NCBI RefSeq assembly: GCF_029338295.1 | Contig: NZ_CP119791.1 | Coordinates: 1,674,001 to 1,738,000, forward strand | Direction: 5' to 3' | From: Haladaptatus sp. QDMS2 | Lineage (GTDB): Archaea > Halobacteriota > Halobacteria > Halobacteriales > Halococcaceae | Length of the DNA: 64,000 nucleotides | Shown: in pieces, positions 7,852 to 16,396 of the stretch | Layout of the letters: each line of letters begins with the position of its first letter | Position numbering within the stretch: position 1 is the first letter of the stretch | The notes under the pieces: model-generated | Databases searched by the model: none | The model's input: only the letters and a program-made list of their open reading frames with translations | What the model was told of the DNA's origin: nothing | Translations under genes and position numbers: made by a program

Positions 7852-9474
7852 ATGCCAACTGAGACGTACGGGTTGATTAGTTTGCTGCCTGCGTTGCTGG
7901 CAATCGTCCTGACCCTCATCTCGCGACAGGCGTTACTGTCCCTGTTCGCCGGTGTGTGGCTCGGAGCGACCATCCTTGTCGGGTGGAATCCAATCGCAGG
8001 AGGCGCAAAATCGCTCGCACTCGTCGTATCGAACGTCACCTCCGCGTTCAATGCAAAACTCCTGTTGTTCACCTTCCTCGTCGGTGCGTTACTGGGCATG
8101 GTGTTCCTCTCGGGGGGAATGCGAGCGGTGGCCGATGGAATCGTGAAGCGAATCAAAACGCGCAGACAGGCGAAAGCGGGCACGGCGTTCCTCGGGACGC
8201 TCATCTTCTTCGACTCCTACGCGAGTACGATGATTTCCGGGTCGGTCATGCGCCCGGTCACAGACCAGTTCGACATCTCGCGTGAGAAACTCGCCTACCT
8301 CCTCGACTCGACCACCTCACCGATGGCCTCTATCGCCGTCGTCTCGACGTGGCTCGGTTTCGAGGTGGGCCTCATCCAACAGCAGTTCGACGCACTCGGG
8401 ATTCAGCAAAACGCGTTCGTCGTGTTCGTCGCGTCCATCCCGTTCCGGTTCTACAGCGTGTTCGCGCTCATCCTCGTCTACATCGTCGTCTTCACCGACT
8501 GGAACTTCGGGCCGATGAAGAAGGCAGAAGAGCGCGCACAAAACGAAGGCAAACTCATGCGCGACGACGCCTCGCCGCTCATGGAGACGCAGGCGAGCGA
8601 CATCGAGACGCCCGAGCACGTGAGTCCACGCTGGTGGTACTTCGCCGCACCAATCCTCGCGCTGGTCGTGGTCACACTCGTCGGTCTGTGGTGGACCGGT
8701 GGTGGCCCGGCGAAGACGAACGCCGCGCTCGCCGGAACCAGCGGCCTCGGTGCAGTGTCTGCGTTCCTCGGGTCCTACGCAGACGCGCTGAAGGAAGCGG
8801 GAACCGCCGACGCCATCCTCTGGGCGGCGTTCGCCGGGTGTGCGACGATGCTCACCATCCTCGTCGGTCACGCCCGCATCGGCCTCGACAAGGTCAGCGA
8901 CGCCATCTTCGAGGGCTTCAAGATGGTCATGTTCCCGGTCGCCATCCTCTCGCTCGCGTGGACGATCGGAAACGTGAGCCAGTTGCTCGGCGTCGGCCCG
9001 TACGTCGTGAGCGTCGCAGAGGGCATCATCACCGCCCCGCTGCTCCCGGCCGTCATCTTCCTCACGGCCGCGCTCATCAGCTTCGCCATCGGGACCTCGT
9101 GGGGGACGATGGGGATTCTGTTCCCGGTCGCTGTCCCGCTCGCCGTCGAACTGAACGCGACCCTCACGCTGGCCATCGCGGCCATCCTCACCGGGTCGCT
9201 GTTCGGAGACCACTGTTCGCCAATCAGCGACACCACGGTCATGAGTTCGATGTTCGCTGCGAGCGACCACGTAGACCACGTCGCCACGCAGATGCCGTAC
9301 GCGATTCTCGCCGCCGTGGTGGGGACGCTTGGCTTCCTCGTGAGCGGCTACACCGCGCTGTCGCCGTGGGTGACACTCGCCGTCGGCACCACCATCATGG
9401 GCCTGAGCGCGTACCTCCTCTCTGAGTACGTCGGCAAGACCGACCGCGTTGGCGTCGGCGCGCTATTCGAATAA
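7852..9474 (+). CDS. NhaC-family Na+/H+ antiporter
   Basis: The protein has 540 residues with about a dozen hydrophobic segments. The family signature FGDHCSPISDTTVMSS lies near residue 450. Earlier marks are GMVFLSGGMRAVADGI and FFDSYASTMISGSVMRP, and a charged cytoplasmic loop (KKAEERAQNEGKLMRDDASP) lies about 220-240. NhaC proteins exchange sodium for protons across the cytoplasmic membrane. Some relatives carry malate or lactate exchange, so the ion partner is family inference. The gene stands alone, divergent from the epimerase, with AT-rich TTATTAGTG about 25 bases before its ATG. It complements the Mrp operon at 28-34 kb. Confidence 0.88.
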   Translation: MPTETYGLISLLPALLAIVLTLISRQALLSLFAGVWLGATILVGWNPIAGGAKSLALVVSNVTSAFNAKLLLFTFLVGALLGMVFLSGGMRAVADGIVKRIKTRRQAKAGTAFLGTLIFFDSYASTMISGSVMRPVTDQFDISREKLAYLLDSTTSPMASIAVVSTWLGFEVGLIQQQFDALGIQQNAFVVFVASIPFRFYSVFALILVYIVVFTDWNFGPMKKAEERAQNEGKLMRDDASPLMETQASDIETPEHVSPRWWYFAAPILALVVVTLVGLWWTGGGPAKTNAALAGTSGLGAVSAFLGSYADALKEAGTADAILWAAFAGCATMLTILVGHARIGLDKVSDAIFEGFKMVMFPVAILSLAWTIGNVSQLLGVGPYVVSVAEGIITAPLLPAVIFLTAALISFAIGTSWGTMGILFPVAVPLAVELNATLTLAIAAILTGSLFGDHCSPISDTTVMSSMFAASDHVDHVATQMPYAILAAVVGTLGFLVSGYTALSPWVTLAVGTTIMGLSAYLLSEYVGKTDRVGVGALFE

Positions 9475-9559
9475 TTCGGGACGCCGTCTCCCGCCTTTTT
9501 CGCCTCTCACCATCGCGTTCGATTGATAGACTTTTCTCCCCCGGTCTGATTGTGCGGGT

Positions 9560-10381
9560 ATGCGCCTCCCCTACGAGTGGGCAGAAGCGACGATTCCAGT
9601 CAACGGAGTCGACCTCCAGTGCTACCGAACGGGGAACGGCCCGCCACTCCTCATGGCACACGGCTTCTACGAGAACGCGCCGTGTATGGCGCAGTTGGCG
9701 AACGACCTGGCCGACGACTACGAGGTCATCCTCTACGATGCTCGCGGCCACGGAATGTCGGATGCATCCGAAGCCGGGTACACAATCGACGACCGGGTTG
9801 CAGACCTCGTCGGTGTTGTAGACCACCTCGACCTCGAAGACCCCATCCTGTTTGGTCACTCGATGGGTGGGTCTGCGGCGGCGTGGACGACCGCGACCCA
9901 TCCCGACCTCCCGCGTGCCCTCGTCCTCGAAGACCCTGCCAACCTGCGTGGTCATCACGAAATCGAGGCCGAAAAACGGGTGGCGCTCGTTCGAGACCGA
10001 CTCGAAGCCATCGACTCACAGACGGTCGCAGAACTCGCGAGCGACTACGAGCAGTACGGGCCGAACGCCGCCCGTCAAATTGCCATCGCGAACACGGAGT
10101 GTCACCCACATATCGTCGAAATCGCTCGGGAAGGGTATCCGCGGACGGCGGACGCCTTCCCGAAAATCGAGTGCCCGACGCTCGTGTTGAAATCCGATGC
10201 CGACACGGAGGTTCGAGCAGCTGACGTGGCCGCAGCAGAGCCGTTGAGACACGGCAGACTCGTCCACATCTACGATGCCGGTCACTCGGTGTTCCGCGAC
10301 CAGTACGACGCCGCGTTCGCCGAATTACAGACGTTTCTCCACCGTGTCGAAACCCGAACGTCCCAATCCGAAACCCCCTAA
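9560..10381 (+). CDS. Alpha/beta hydrolase
   Basis: The protein has 273 residues with the standard fold. The oxyanion-hole motif is LLMAHGFYENAPCMAQ near residues 31-46. The nucleophile elbow GHSMGGSA places Ser101 as nucleophile. The acid is probably Asp213 or Asp215 in LVLKSDADTEV, and His242 in DAGHSVFRDQ completes the triad. The motif DARGHGMSD near residue 60 is typical of the esterase and epoxide-hydrolase-like branch. There is no signal peptide, so it acts in the cytoplasm. The substrate is not predictable. It precedes trm56 by only 24 bases on the same strand, so the two may share a transcript without sharing a pathway. Confidence 0.88.
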   Translation: MRLPYEWAEATIPVNGVDLQCYRTGNGPPLLMAHGFYENAPCMAQLANDLADDYEVILYDARGHGMSDASEAGYTIDDRVADLVGVVDHLDLEDPILFGHSMGGSAAAWTTATHPDLPRALVLEDPANLRGHHEIEAEKRVALVRDRLEAIDSQTVAELASDYEQYGPNAARQIAIANTECHPHIVEIAREGYPRTADAFPKIECPTLVLKSDADTEVRAADVAAAEPLRHGRLVHIYDAGHSVFRDQYDAAFAELQTFLHRVETRTSQSETP

Positions 10382-10405
10382 CCGTCGCCGCCGCTTTGCT
10401 CGTCT

Positions 10406-10942
10406 ATGCAGGGAGAACCCGAAGTCGTCATCCTTCGGCTGGGTCACCGCCCCGGTCGGGACGAGCGGATGACCACGCACGTCGGCCTCACGGGCCGAGC
10501 GCTCGGCGCAGACCGCGTCATCCTCGTCGACACCGAGAGTTCGAAGGACACAATCGAAGACATCACCGACCGCTTTGGCGGCCCCTACGACGTGGAAGTC
10601 GTCTCCTCACACCGCCCGGTCATCCGCGACTGGGAGGGAAAAATCGTCCACCTCACGATGTACGGCGAGCGCGTCCAGGACGTTGAAGCCGACATCCGCG
10701 CCGCCCACGCCGAAGAACCCCTGCTCGTCGTCGTCGGCGCGGAGAAGGTTCCCTTCGAAGTATACGACGCCGCAGACTGGAACGTCGGCGTGACTAATCA
10801 ACCGCATTCTGAAGTAGCCGGCCTTGCCGTGTTCTTAGACCGCCTGTTCGAAGGCCGTGAATTAGAGCGCGAGTGGATCGGGGCGAAAAAGCGCGTCATT
10901 CCCCAGAAGAAGGGCAAGCGCGTCGAACCGGTCGAGGAGTGA
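10406..10942 (+). CDS. trm56: tRNA (cytidine(56)-2'-O)-methyltransferase
   Basis: The protein has 178 residues. This archaeal enzyme methylates the 2'-hydroxyl of C56 in the T-loop of tRNA using S-adenosylmethionine. It is a SPOUT-class, knotted methyltransferase. The visible family marks are the opening VVILRLGHRPGRDERMTTHV, the motif GLTGRALGADRVIL, and the knot region LLVVVGAEKVPFEVYDAADWNVGVTNQPHSEVAGLAVFLDRLF in separate conserved pieces (GAEKVP, NVGVTNQPHSEV). Most archaea have this gene, Pyrobaculum relatives being the known exception. The basic C-terminus (KKRVIPQKKGKRVEPVEE) probably helps bind RNA. Confidence 0.93.
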   Translation: MQGEPEVVILRLGHRPGRDERMTTHVGLTGRALGADRVILVDTESSKDTIEDITDRFGGPYDVEVVSSHRPVIRDWEGKIVHLTMYGERVQDVEADIRAAHAEEPLLVVVGAEKVPFEVYDAADWNVGVTNQPHSEVAGLAVFLDRLFEGRELEREWIGAKKRVIPQKKGKRVEPVEE

Positions 10943-11074
10943 GCGGTCGCTGTTCTCACTGACGTTCGAGCAGAAATCCGCGGTTTCAATAGTAGAAGGA
11001 GCAAAATCGGTCGATTTTCGCAGTCTTCTCCGGAAACGATGTCCCGAGAGTTCGTTTCGAGATAATGGCCACAC

Positions 11075-11468
11075 TCAGATGAAGTCGATGTCGAGGATGT
11101 CGGTGATTCCAGCGACGTCAAAATCCGAGTCAGCCACAACGAGTCGCTCATCGAGCCCCTTCGCAGTGCCAGCGATGAATGCGTCTCGCGCAGCGAGTGC
11201 CTGGCCACGCTGGTGCAGGTCGTTCTGCAGTTTTGCTGCGGCGCGTTCCAGGTTAGCTGTCTCTTCGATAACGGCCACCCACTCGAGGGCATCTTCGAGG
11301 GCGTCAACATCTGCGGGGCCGGCTTTGAAAACTTCTCCCTGGTAGACTTCGAACATCACCAGTGGGGGGTGCAATTGCGCGTTCGTCGAGGTGACTCTCG
11401 ACGTAGTCGATGGCTTCGTCGGTCCCATCGAGATAGTCGATGAGGACGCTGCTGTCGTAGAGCGTCAT
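11075..11468 (-). pseudogene. PIN-domain toxin (VapC-like), frameshifted
   Basis: Reading starts at the ATG at 11468, overlapping the antitoxin stop as ATGA. The first part, MTLYDSSVLIDYLDGTDEA, holds the first acidic residues of a PIN nuclease. After ERAIAPP the frame is lost in a run of six Gs on the plus strand (11364-11369). Removing one base gives continuous PIN sequence onward: LVMFEVYQGEVFKAG, then RDAFIAGTAKGLDERLVVADSDFD, which carries the other acidic catalytic residues, to ILDIDFI at the stop. The repaired protein would be about 130 residues, normal for VapC RNases. The downstream frame is undamaged, so the lesion is recent, a sequencing error or a reversible slip. As written, the toxin is inactive. 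Confidence 0.87.
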
Positions 11469-11677
11469 CGAGTGCCGACGCCCTGCTTCATGTCTTTTCG
11501 TGCATCGCGGGCTTTCTGTGCGGCGTCTGTCCCTTTCCAGAGTCCGGCACCGTCTCGGACGGTCTCCCGCCGTTCTTCGATGAGTCGAGAGAGCAAGTCG
11601 TCGAACGTCTCGTCGCTTCCCTTGAGCGCTGCGAGCGCTGCATGGGTGTCGTCTTTGACTCGGATACTCTTGCTCAT
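11465..11677 (-). CDS. VapB-type antitoxin
   Basis: The protein has 70 residues from the ATG at 11677, beginning MSKSIRVKDDTHAALAALKG. This N-terminus has the ribbon-helix-helix-like pattern of haloarchaeal antitoxins partnered with PIN toxins. The C-terminal half (RLIEERRETVRDGAGLWKG) is charged and should wrap the toxin. It overlaps the toxin gene by four bases (ATGA), implying coupled translation. Directly upstream is a perfect inverted repeat at 11683-11704, a likely operator for autorepression. Because the toxin frame is broken, the antitoxin may now act only as a DNA-binding protein. Confidence 0.82.
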   Translation of the reverse strand: MSKSIRVKDDTHAALAALKGSDETFDDLLSRLIEERRETVRDGAGLWKGTDAAQKARDARKDMKQGVGTR

Positions 11678-11682
11678 AGCGG

Positions 11683-11704
11683 TTGTATACAGGCCCGTAT
11701 ACAA
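11683..11704. promoter_or_regulatory. Palindromic operator of the VapBC pair
   Basis: TTGTATAC at 11683-11690 and GTATACAA at 11697-11704 form a perfect 8-bp inverted repeat with a 6-base spacer, ending six bases before the antitoxin ATG. Read on the minus strand it covers the expected TATA and start region, so a bound VapBC complex would block initiation. Autorepression is known for VapBC systems. The match here is direct, the function inferred. Confidence 0.72.
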
Positions 11705-11800
11705 GGGTGTTGCGTCGATTGACTGAACCTAGGTTAACGGATTTCGCACACATGGGCGAGAGCAGCATAATTTATCACCAAACTGCCACGTTGTCGAAAC

Positions 11801-12010
11801 ATGGCGGACACCACGCTCGAACAACGAGTGACCCGCATCGAACGCCTTCTGTACCTCGTTATCGCAATCCTCGTCGTTCCGTACCTGCTCGGATTTGCAA
11901 ATCACTTCGGCCTGTGGGTTGGCGGGAGTCTCGGCGTTCTGGTTGGCCTGGTCCTGTTGGTGCTGATTGTCGCTGTCACCCGGTGGCGCGGTGGTGCGAC
12001 GACGAGGTAA
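11801..12010 (+). CDS. Small two-pass membrane protein of unknown function
   Basis: The protein has 69 residues. It opens with a charged amphipathic helix (MADTTLEQRVTRIERLLY) and continues with two hydrophobic segments, about residues 17-33 and 38-61 (VGGSLGVLVGLVLLVLIVAV), ending in a basic tail RWRGGATTR. The positive tail suggests a cytoplasmic C-terminus. Nothing identifies a function. Codon usage matches neighbours and an AT-rich TAATTTATC lies about 30 bases upstream, in line with a leaderless start at this ATG. Confidence 0.6.
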   Translation: MADTTLEQRVTRIERLLYLVIAILVVPYLLGFANHFGLWVGGSLGVLVGLVLLVLIVAVTRWRGGATTR

Positions 12011-12121
12011 CGCCCACCGCTCAAATCGCGTGTTCGGCGTCTCGAAACGGTCCGTGACGGACGACACGACGCAACCGCGCACCCGATGGTTTTAAACTGC
12101 TGAGCGCACCACGTTCTGGTA

Positions 12122-12640
12122 ATGGCTTTTGAGGAGCTGCTCGAGGACCCTGTCATCCAAAAATATCTTCACGAGTTGGTTGGACCGACGGGTATGCCGG
12201 TCGCCGCCGCGCCGCCTGACGGCGAGGTGACTGACGAGGAATTGGCGGAGGATCTGGGGCTCGAGCTCAACGACGTGCGACGCGCCCTGTTCATCCTCTA
12301 CGAGAACGACCTTGCGAGCTACCGACGGCTCCGCGACGAGGACTCCGGCTGGCTCACCTACCTCTGGACGTTCGAATACGAGACGATTCCGGAGAACCTG
12401 GCTGACGAGATGGAGCGCCTGCTTGGCGCGTTAGAAGAGCGCCGTGAATACGAACAGAACAACGAATTTTTCCTCTGTGAAGTGGACTCCATTCGCTTCG
12501 AATTCGGCGAGGCGATGGACTTTGGCTTCCAGTGTCCGGAATGTGGCTCGCCGCTCGAATCGATGGACAACTCGCGGCTCGTCGACGCGATGGACGACCG
12601 AATCGACGCCCTCCGAGACGAACTCAACGTAGACATCTGA
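12122..12640 (+). CDS. tfe: Transcription initiation factor TFE, alpha subunit
   Basis: The protein has 172 residues. TFE helps TBP, TFB and RNA polymerase open promoter DNA. The N-terminal winged helix covers about residues 1-95 (LAEDLGLELNDVRRALFILYENDLASYRR, seen as the segments LGLELNDVRRAL and ILYENDLASY), followed by a linker helix and a zinc ribbon. The ribbon has Cys138 and Cys141 in FQCPECGSPL. The first knuckle, however, reads CEVDSIRF, with Cys119 followed by Asp122 where family members usually have a second cysteine. Metal binding may therefore be weakened or use Asp. The gene is followed without spacing by DUF2110 and a lipoprotein, an arrangement common in haloarchaea. Confidence 0.95.
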   Translation: MAFEELLEDPVIQKYLHELVGPTGMPVAAAPPDGEVTDEELAEDLGLELNDVRRALFILYENDLASYRRLRDEDSGWLTYLWTFEYETIPENLADEMERLLGALEERREYEQNNEFFLCEVDSIRFEFGEAMDFGFQCPECGSPLESMDNSRLVDAMDDRIDALRDELNVDI

Positions 12641-13306
12641 ATGGTAGTACTCGCAACGAAACTGTACGTAAAAGGAGAGGCCAGAGAGCGGTCGCTTGAC
12701 GGCCTTCGCTCGCTCATCGACAACGACATCGGCGACTTGGACGTCACCTACACCATCGGGATACTCGACAACGACTTCCCGTCGGTGACGCTCGACGGCC
12801 CAGACGCCACCGTCGCCAGAAACGCCCTCCGCGAGTCGTGGGGGGAGATTACCGACTCGTTCGCCGAGGGCGAGACCTACGTCGGTACCTTCGAACACTG
12901 GGACGACGACGGCTTCATCCTCGATGCTGGCCGCGAGATTCGGATTCCCGCTGACGAGATTGGCCTCGGAGCGGGGACGCCCGAACAGATTCGGAAACGC
13001 TACGGCCTCGTCCAGCACATGCCACTTCGGTTCGTCTACGGCGAGCCGTGTCGGCTGGCCGACGAACAGCGCGACGACCTCTACGAGTGGACTCGTGGCC
13101 TCGGACGCGTGAACGTGAACAACGCCACCCGTGGCGAGGTTCGCGCCACGGTTAACCGTGCGGGCCACGCACAGGACATCGTGACGGTCGAACGCCTCGG
13201 CCTGTTAGAACAGAGCATCGTCTGCAAGGAAGGGACCGACCCGCCGGGACTGCTCGCCAGTATCGGTGAATACGTCCCCGCAGAACTCCTCTGTGTAATT
13301 CCATGA
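12641..13306 (+). CDS. DUF2110 family protein
   Basis: The protein has 221 residues and starts on the base after the tfe stop codon, so the two are almost certainly translated from one mRNA. It begins MVVLATKLYVKGEARERSLD and includes the conserved-looking segments GEITDSFAEGETYVGTFE, HWDDDGFILDAGREIRIPA and LGLLEQSIVCKEGTDPPGL. The central part looks like a small beta barrel, perhaps an RNA-binding fold, which is inference. DUF2110 proteins are restricted to archaea and often neighbour tfe, suggesting a link to transcription or RNA handling that remains untested. No catalytic motif is visible. Confidence 0.87.
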   Translation: MVVLATKLYVKGEARERSLDGLRSLIDNDIGDLDVTYTIGILDNDFPSVTLDGPDATVARNALRESWGEITDSFAEGETYVGTFEHWDDDGFILDAGREIRIPADEIGLGAGTPEQIRKRYGLVQHMPLRFVYGEPCRLADEQRDDLYEWTRGLGRVNVNNATRGEVRATVNRAGHAQDIVTVERLGLLEQSIVCKEGTDPPGLLASIGEYVPAELLCVIP

Positions 13307-14058
13307 GACGCCGGCTGCTCGCCCTCGCTCTGCTCGTCTTGCTCACCGCATCAGCAGGCTGTATGGGGATTTTCGGTCCCGGCGAGGTCGACCAGCAACG
13401 TCTCAACGAGGATGCATCGTACGACTGGAACACGTCGGCAAACGCTACTATCGACGTCCGAAGCGGCGAGTACCAGTCGGTGTACGTCGTCTCGAATCAG
13501 TCTGAAATCGAATTCTACGAGCGTGACGGCTTCGGCACCGAACGCCCGCTCGAAATCTCCGCGCTCAAATTCCAGTACGAAAACGGCACGGTCGTAAACG
13601 CCTCCGCGCTCGACGTTTCACAGACGCGCAACCGTCTCATCGTCGGCCTCCCCGCCGCAGACGGCAAAGTCGCGTTCACCGGCGCGGCACAGGGCAAGAG
13701 TTTCGCGACGCCGACGTTCGTGACGGGCACCTACGAGGTCATCTTGCCGCCCGGCATGCGCGTCGATTACGTCCCGCTCGCGCAGGTCCAGCCCGGTGGC
13801 TACGAGACGCGCCTCGAAGACAATCGCGTCCACATCACGTGGGATGACGTCCAGAGTCGGGCGATCGTCCTCCGCTGGTACCTTGACCGCGACCTGACCA
13901 TCTTCGCGACGGCGGCGGCCGGCCTCGCCATCGCGGGGGTCGTCGGGGCGTTCTACTATCTCCGGCAAATTCGCGTCCTGCGCGAACGCCGCGAAGACCT
14001 CGGTCTCAGCGTGGATATGGACGACGACCGGCGCAGACCGCCGCCGGGAATGCGTTAA
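13303..14058 (+). CDS. Membrane-anchored lipoprotein, DUF5803-like
   Basis: The protein has 251 residues and overlaps the DUF2110 gene by four bases (ATGA). An N-terminal signal RRRLLALALLVLLTASAGC ends in a lipobox-type cysteine at residue 20, so it is probably a lipid-anchored exported protein. Residues 21-195 form a soluble beta-rich domain. A C-terminal membrane helix lies near residues 200-222 (FATAAAGLAIAGVVGAFYYL), followed by a basic and acidic cytoplasmic tail (RQIRVLRERRED). From memory this is the DUF5803 family found beside tfe in haloarchaea. The function is unknown. Confidence 0.78.
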   Translation: MRRRLLALALLVLLTASAGCMGIFGPGEVDQQRLNEDASYDWNTSANATIDVRSGEYQSVYVVSNQSEIEFYERDGFGTERPLEISALKFQYENGTVVNASALDVSQTRNRLIVGLPAADGKVAFTGAAQGKSFATPTFVTGTYEVILPPGMRVDYVPLAQVQPGGYETRLEDNRVHITWDDVQSRAIVLRWYLDRDLTIFATAAAGLAIAGVVGAFYYLRQIRVLRERREDLGLSVDMDDDRRRPPPGMR

Positions 14059-16286
14059 CTCGCTGCGAGCTGGTTCTGGTCGACTTCGTAAATCGTCACG
14101 TGCGAACTTTCGTAGGCAACGCTCACCCCGGACAGCCGTGAGAAGTCGCCGGGGTCGTAGGCTTCGCGCTCCTGTGGCCCGACGTAGATGTAGCGCACGT
14201 CGTACTGTTCGAGGACCGCGACCTGCTGGTCGGGCGTACCCGTGTAGAACTGCGTGACGTCGCCGACCCGCTCGTCGTAGGCGGCCTGCCCGCGATAGCC
14301 GATTTCGTGAGTCCACCCGAGGACGGTCGGCAAGCCGGTGAGCGCGGAGGGTGCGTTCGACCAACGGTAGGCCCGCCCCGGTGCTTCGATGATGTGTGGC
14401 TGGCCCTCCTTCTCGTCGAGCCAGTGGATGGCCTCGACCTCGCTCGCGTGATAAACGGAGACATACTGGAGACTGTCGAGAGTCATGTCGTCGGTCGCGC
14501 CATCGTCGAAGTGTCCCGCGAGGGCGAACGCGCCGTAGAACGACGTGGAGACGACGAGCAGTGCGGCGAGTACCGCGGTGCCCTTGCGCCAACTGGTCGG
14601 GATGGCGCGTCCGCCGCCCAGAAGGCGTGCGAGCATGATGGAGGCGGCGACCGACCAGAGCACCCACACCTGCATGTACACCTTGAACACCGTGTTGAAC
14701 CGGCCGGGGGCGGCGTCTTCCTGGACGAAGGCGAACTCGACGATGAGGACGAGGCCGAGGCCGGCGAGCAGCAACACTGTCTCGTAGCCGAGGTCGTCGC
14801 GGAGGCGCAACAGCACCCAGCCGACGACGAGCAGCGGGGCAAAGACGGCGATGGCGGCCAGACCACCGAGCCACGCCGTCGGGACGAACAGCGCGAGGAC
14901 CACACCGGTCTGGGCGGCGTGTTTCTTTATCTCGGGCTTGACGTGCGCGAGGAGGTAGGGGACGAACACCGCGAGGAACGCGCCGTGGACCACGAGCAGG
15001 CCCGCGAGCGGGCTTCGCTCTGGGAAGAAGCCGATACTTCGGCCGCTCGCCGTCCCGAGCCAGAACGGGAGCGTCCAGAGAAGCCCGCCGACGAGCACGA
15101 GAAGGGCGACGCCGAGTGCGCCACCGAGTCGCGACCCCTCGCGGGTAATCGGTGAGTCGAGGCGCTCGGCCCGCGTGACGACCGACGTTGGCAACAGCGA
15201 GAGCGGTCGTGCAGGGGCGAACGCGACAGAGAGCCACGTCAACCCGACGATGGTCGGGAACGACCAGGTGTTGACGACGGCAATGAAGCCCGCGAGCGGT
15301 GGAATCGCCCCGAAGACGAGGAGTCGACGTCGGGTCACCTCCCGCTCGGGCGTCCGGAAGTACGCAAACAAGAGGCCCGCGCCGAGCAGGAGAAACGGCG
15401 TGCTCATCATGTGGGCGTGGAGGTCGCCGTTCAGCCAGGCGAAGAAGGGGAACTCGTTGATGGTGCCCGGAATCACGCGACTCGGATGCCAGTAGGCGAA
15501 CTCACTCGGTGGAGCGACCACTTTCTCTGCGGCGAGTTCGTGGAGGTTCGCGGCGATGGCCTGTCCGAGTGGCCCGCCGATGGCGTCGGGAAGCGCCCAG
15601 ACGAGCACCTGCAACCCGGTGAGGATGTTGCTCGCAAAGCCGACGAAGAAGACCGCAAAGAGGCCGGCCGTCCGCCGCGAAACATCGAAGCTCCCGGCGA
15701 CCATTCCGGCGACGCTGTACGCTGCCGTGAGGAGCATTCCATAGAAGCCCGCAAGCGCGAGGTTGTACGCGAAGCGCGTCTCGGTTCCCGTGAGAATCGT
15801 CAGCAACGCGGAGATGAGGTGGCCGCCGTAGTAGTAGCGCACCGGTTCGCCCGCGTACCAGAAGTCTTCAGGGGGCAACACGGGCGACCGGAGCAGCGTC
15901 TTCAGCAGGCCGAAGTCGAGGAACTTCTCACCGCCGCCGGGCCAGACACCGGGGTCCGCCCCGCGGACGACAATAATGAACAGAAACGCGAGCGTGAACA
16001 GCAGGGGTACGTCGATGCGGTCGCGCCACCCCACTTCGACGCCCCGAGAGAGGGCGAACGCAGAACCGGCGACGAGAACGACAAGCCCTGCGGCGAGGGC
16101 AACCCAGCCAAAGGCGAGGTGGCCCACCCAGTAGGCGGTGAGCGTCATGATGCCGAGACCGAGCGGCAGGGCGAGGCCCGCCCCGCGGTCTGCGACCCGG
16201 TCGAAGATGAGCGCGGCGAGCGGCATGGAAAGCGCCCAGAGTGAGAGATACACCGCGAGCCAGAGCGCGACGAGACCGACTTCCAT
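14055..16286 (-). CDS. DUF2298 (Chlor_Arch_YYY) polytopic membrane protein, first copy
   Basis: The protein has 743 residues with many hydrophobic segments. The family is named for the YYY motif, here RYYYGGHLISAL near residue 150. Other marks are SLWALSMPLAAL at the N-terminus, the loop motif NGDLHAHMMSTPF, and GRFNTVFKVYMQVWVLW. A soluble C-terminal part (about 590-743) contains HWLDEKEGQPHIIE and VRYIYVGPQEREAYD. The architecture resembles GT-C glycosyltransferases that use lipid-linked sugars, but activity for this family has not been established to my knowledge. It is convergent with the lipoprotein gene (4-base overlap) and divergent from a GT2 gene. A second copy is at 18178-20490. Confidence 0.9.
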   Translation of the reverse strand: MEVGLVALWLAVYLSLWALSMPLAALIFDRVADRGAGLALPLGLGIMTLTAYWVGHLAFGWVALAAGLVVLVAGSAFALSRGVEVGWRDRIDVPLLFTLAFLFIIVVRGADPGVWPGGGEKFLDFGLLKTLLRSPVLPPEDFWYAGEPVRYYYGGHLISALLTILTGTETRFAYNLALAGFYGMLLTAAYSVAGMVAGSFDVSRRTAGLFAVFFVGFASNILTGLQVLVWALPDAIGGPLGQAIAANLHELAAEKVVAPPSEFAYWHPSRVIPGTINEFPFFAWLNGDLHAHMMSTPFLLLGAGLLFAYFRTPEREVTRRRLLVFGAIPPLAGFIAVVNTWSFPTIVGLTWLSVAFAPARPLSLLPTSVVTRAERLDSPITREGSRLGGALGVALLVLVGGLLWTLPFWLGTASGRSIGFFPERSPLAGLLVVHGAFLAVFVPYLLAHVKPEIKKHAAQTGVVLALFVPTAWLGGLAAIAVFAPLLVVGWVLLRLRDDLGYETVLLLAGLGLVLIVEFAFVQEDAAPGRFNTVFKVYMQVWVLWSVAASIMLARLLGGGRAIPTSWRKGTAVLAALLVVSTSFYGAFALAGHFDDGATDDMTLDSLQYVSVYHASEVEAIHWLDEKEGQPHIIEAPGRAYRWSNAPSALTGLPTVLGWTHEIGYRGQAAYDERVGDVTQFYTGTPDQQVAVLEQYDVRYIYVGPQEREAYDPGDFSRLSGVSVAYESSHVTIYEVDQNQLAAS

Positions 16287-16396
16287 TATCCGAGAGAACG
16301 GACAGGAGGAATTATACCTCTTGTGGATGCCAGAATCGCCCGCCCTGCGCTCGAAGGCGAATCGCTTTTAGCCTCAGCGATTGTCACGTAATTAAG

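Noticed and set aside
14307-15155. Long plus-strand frames opposite the DUF2298 genes
   Set aside because: Composition is dominated by Glu, Gly and Arg codons generated by the complementary strand. No motif, and the minus-strand genes are clear.
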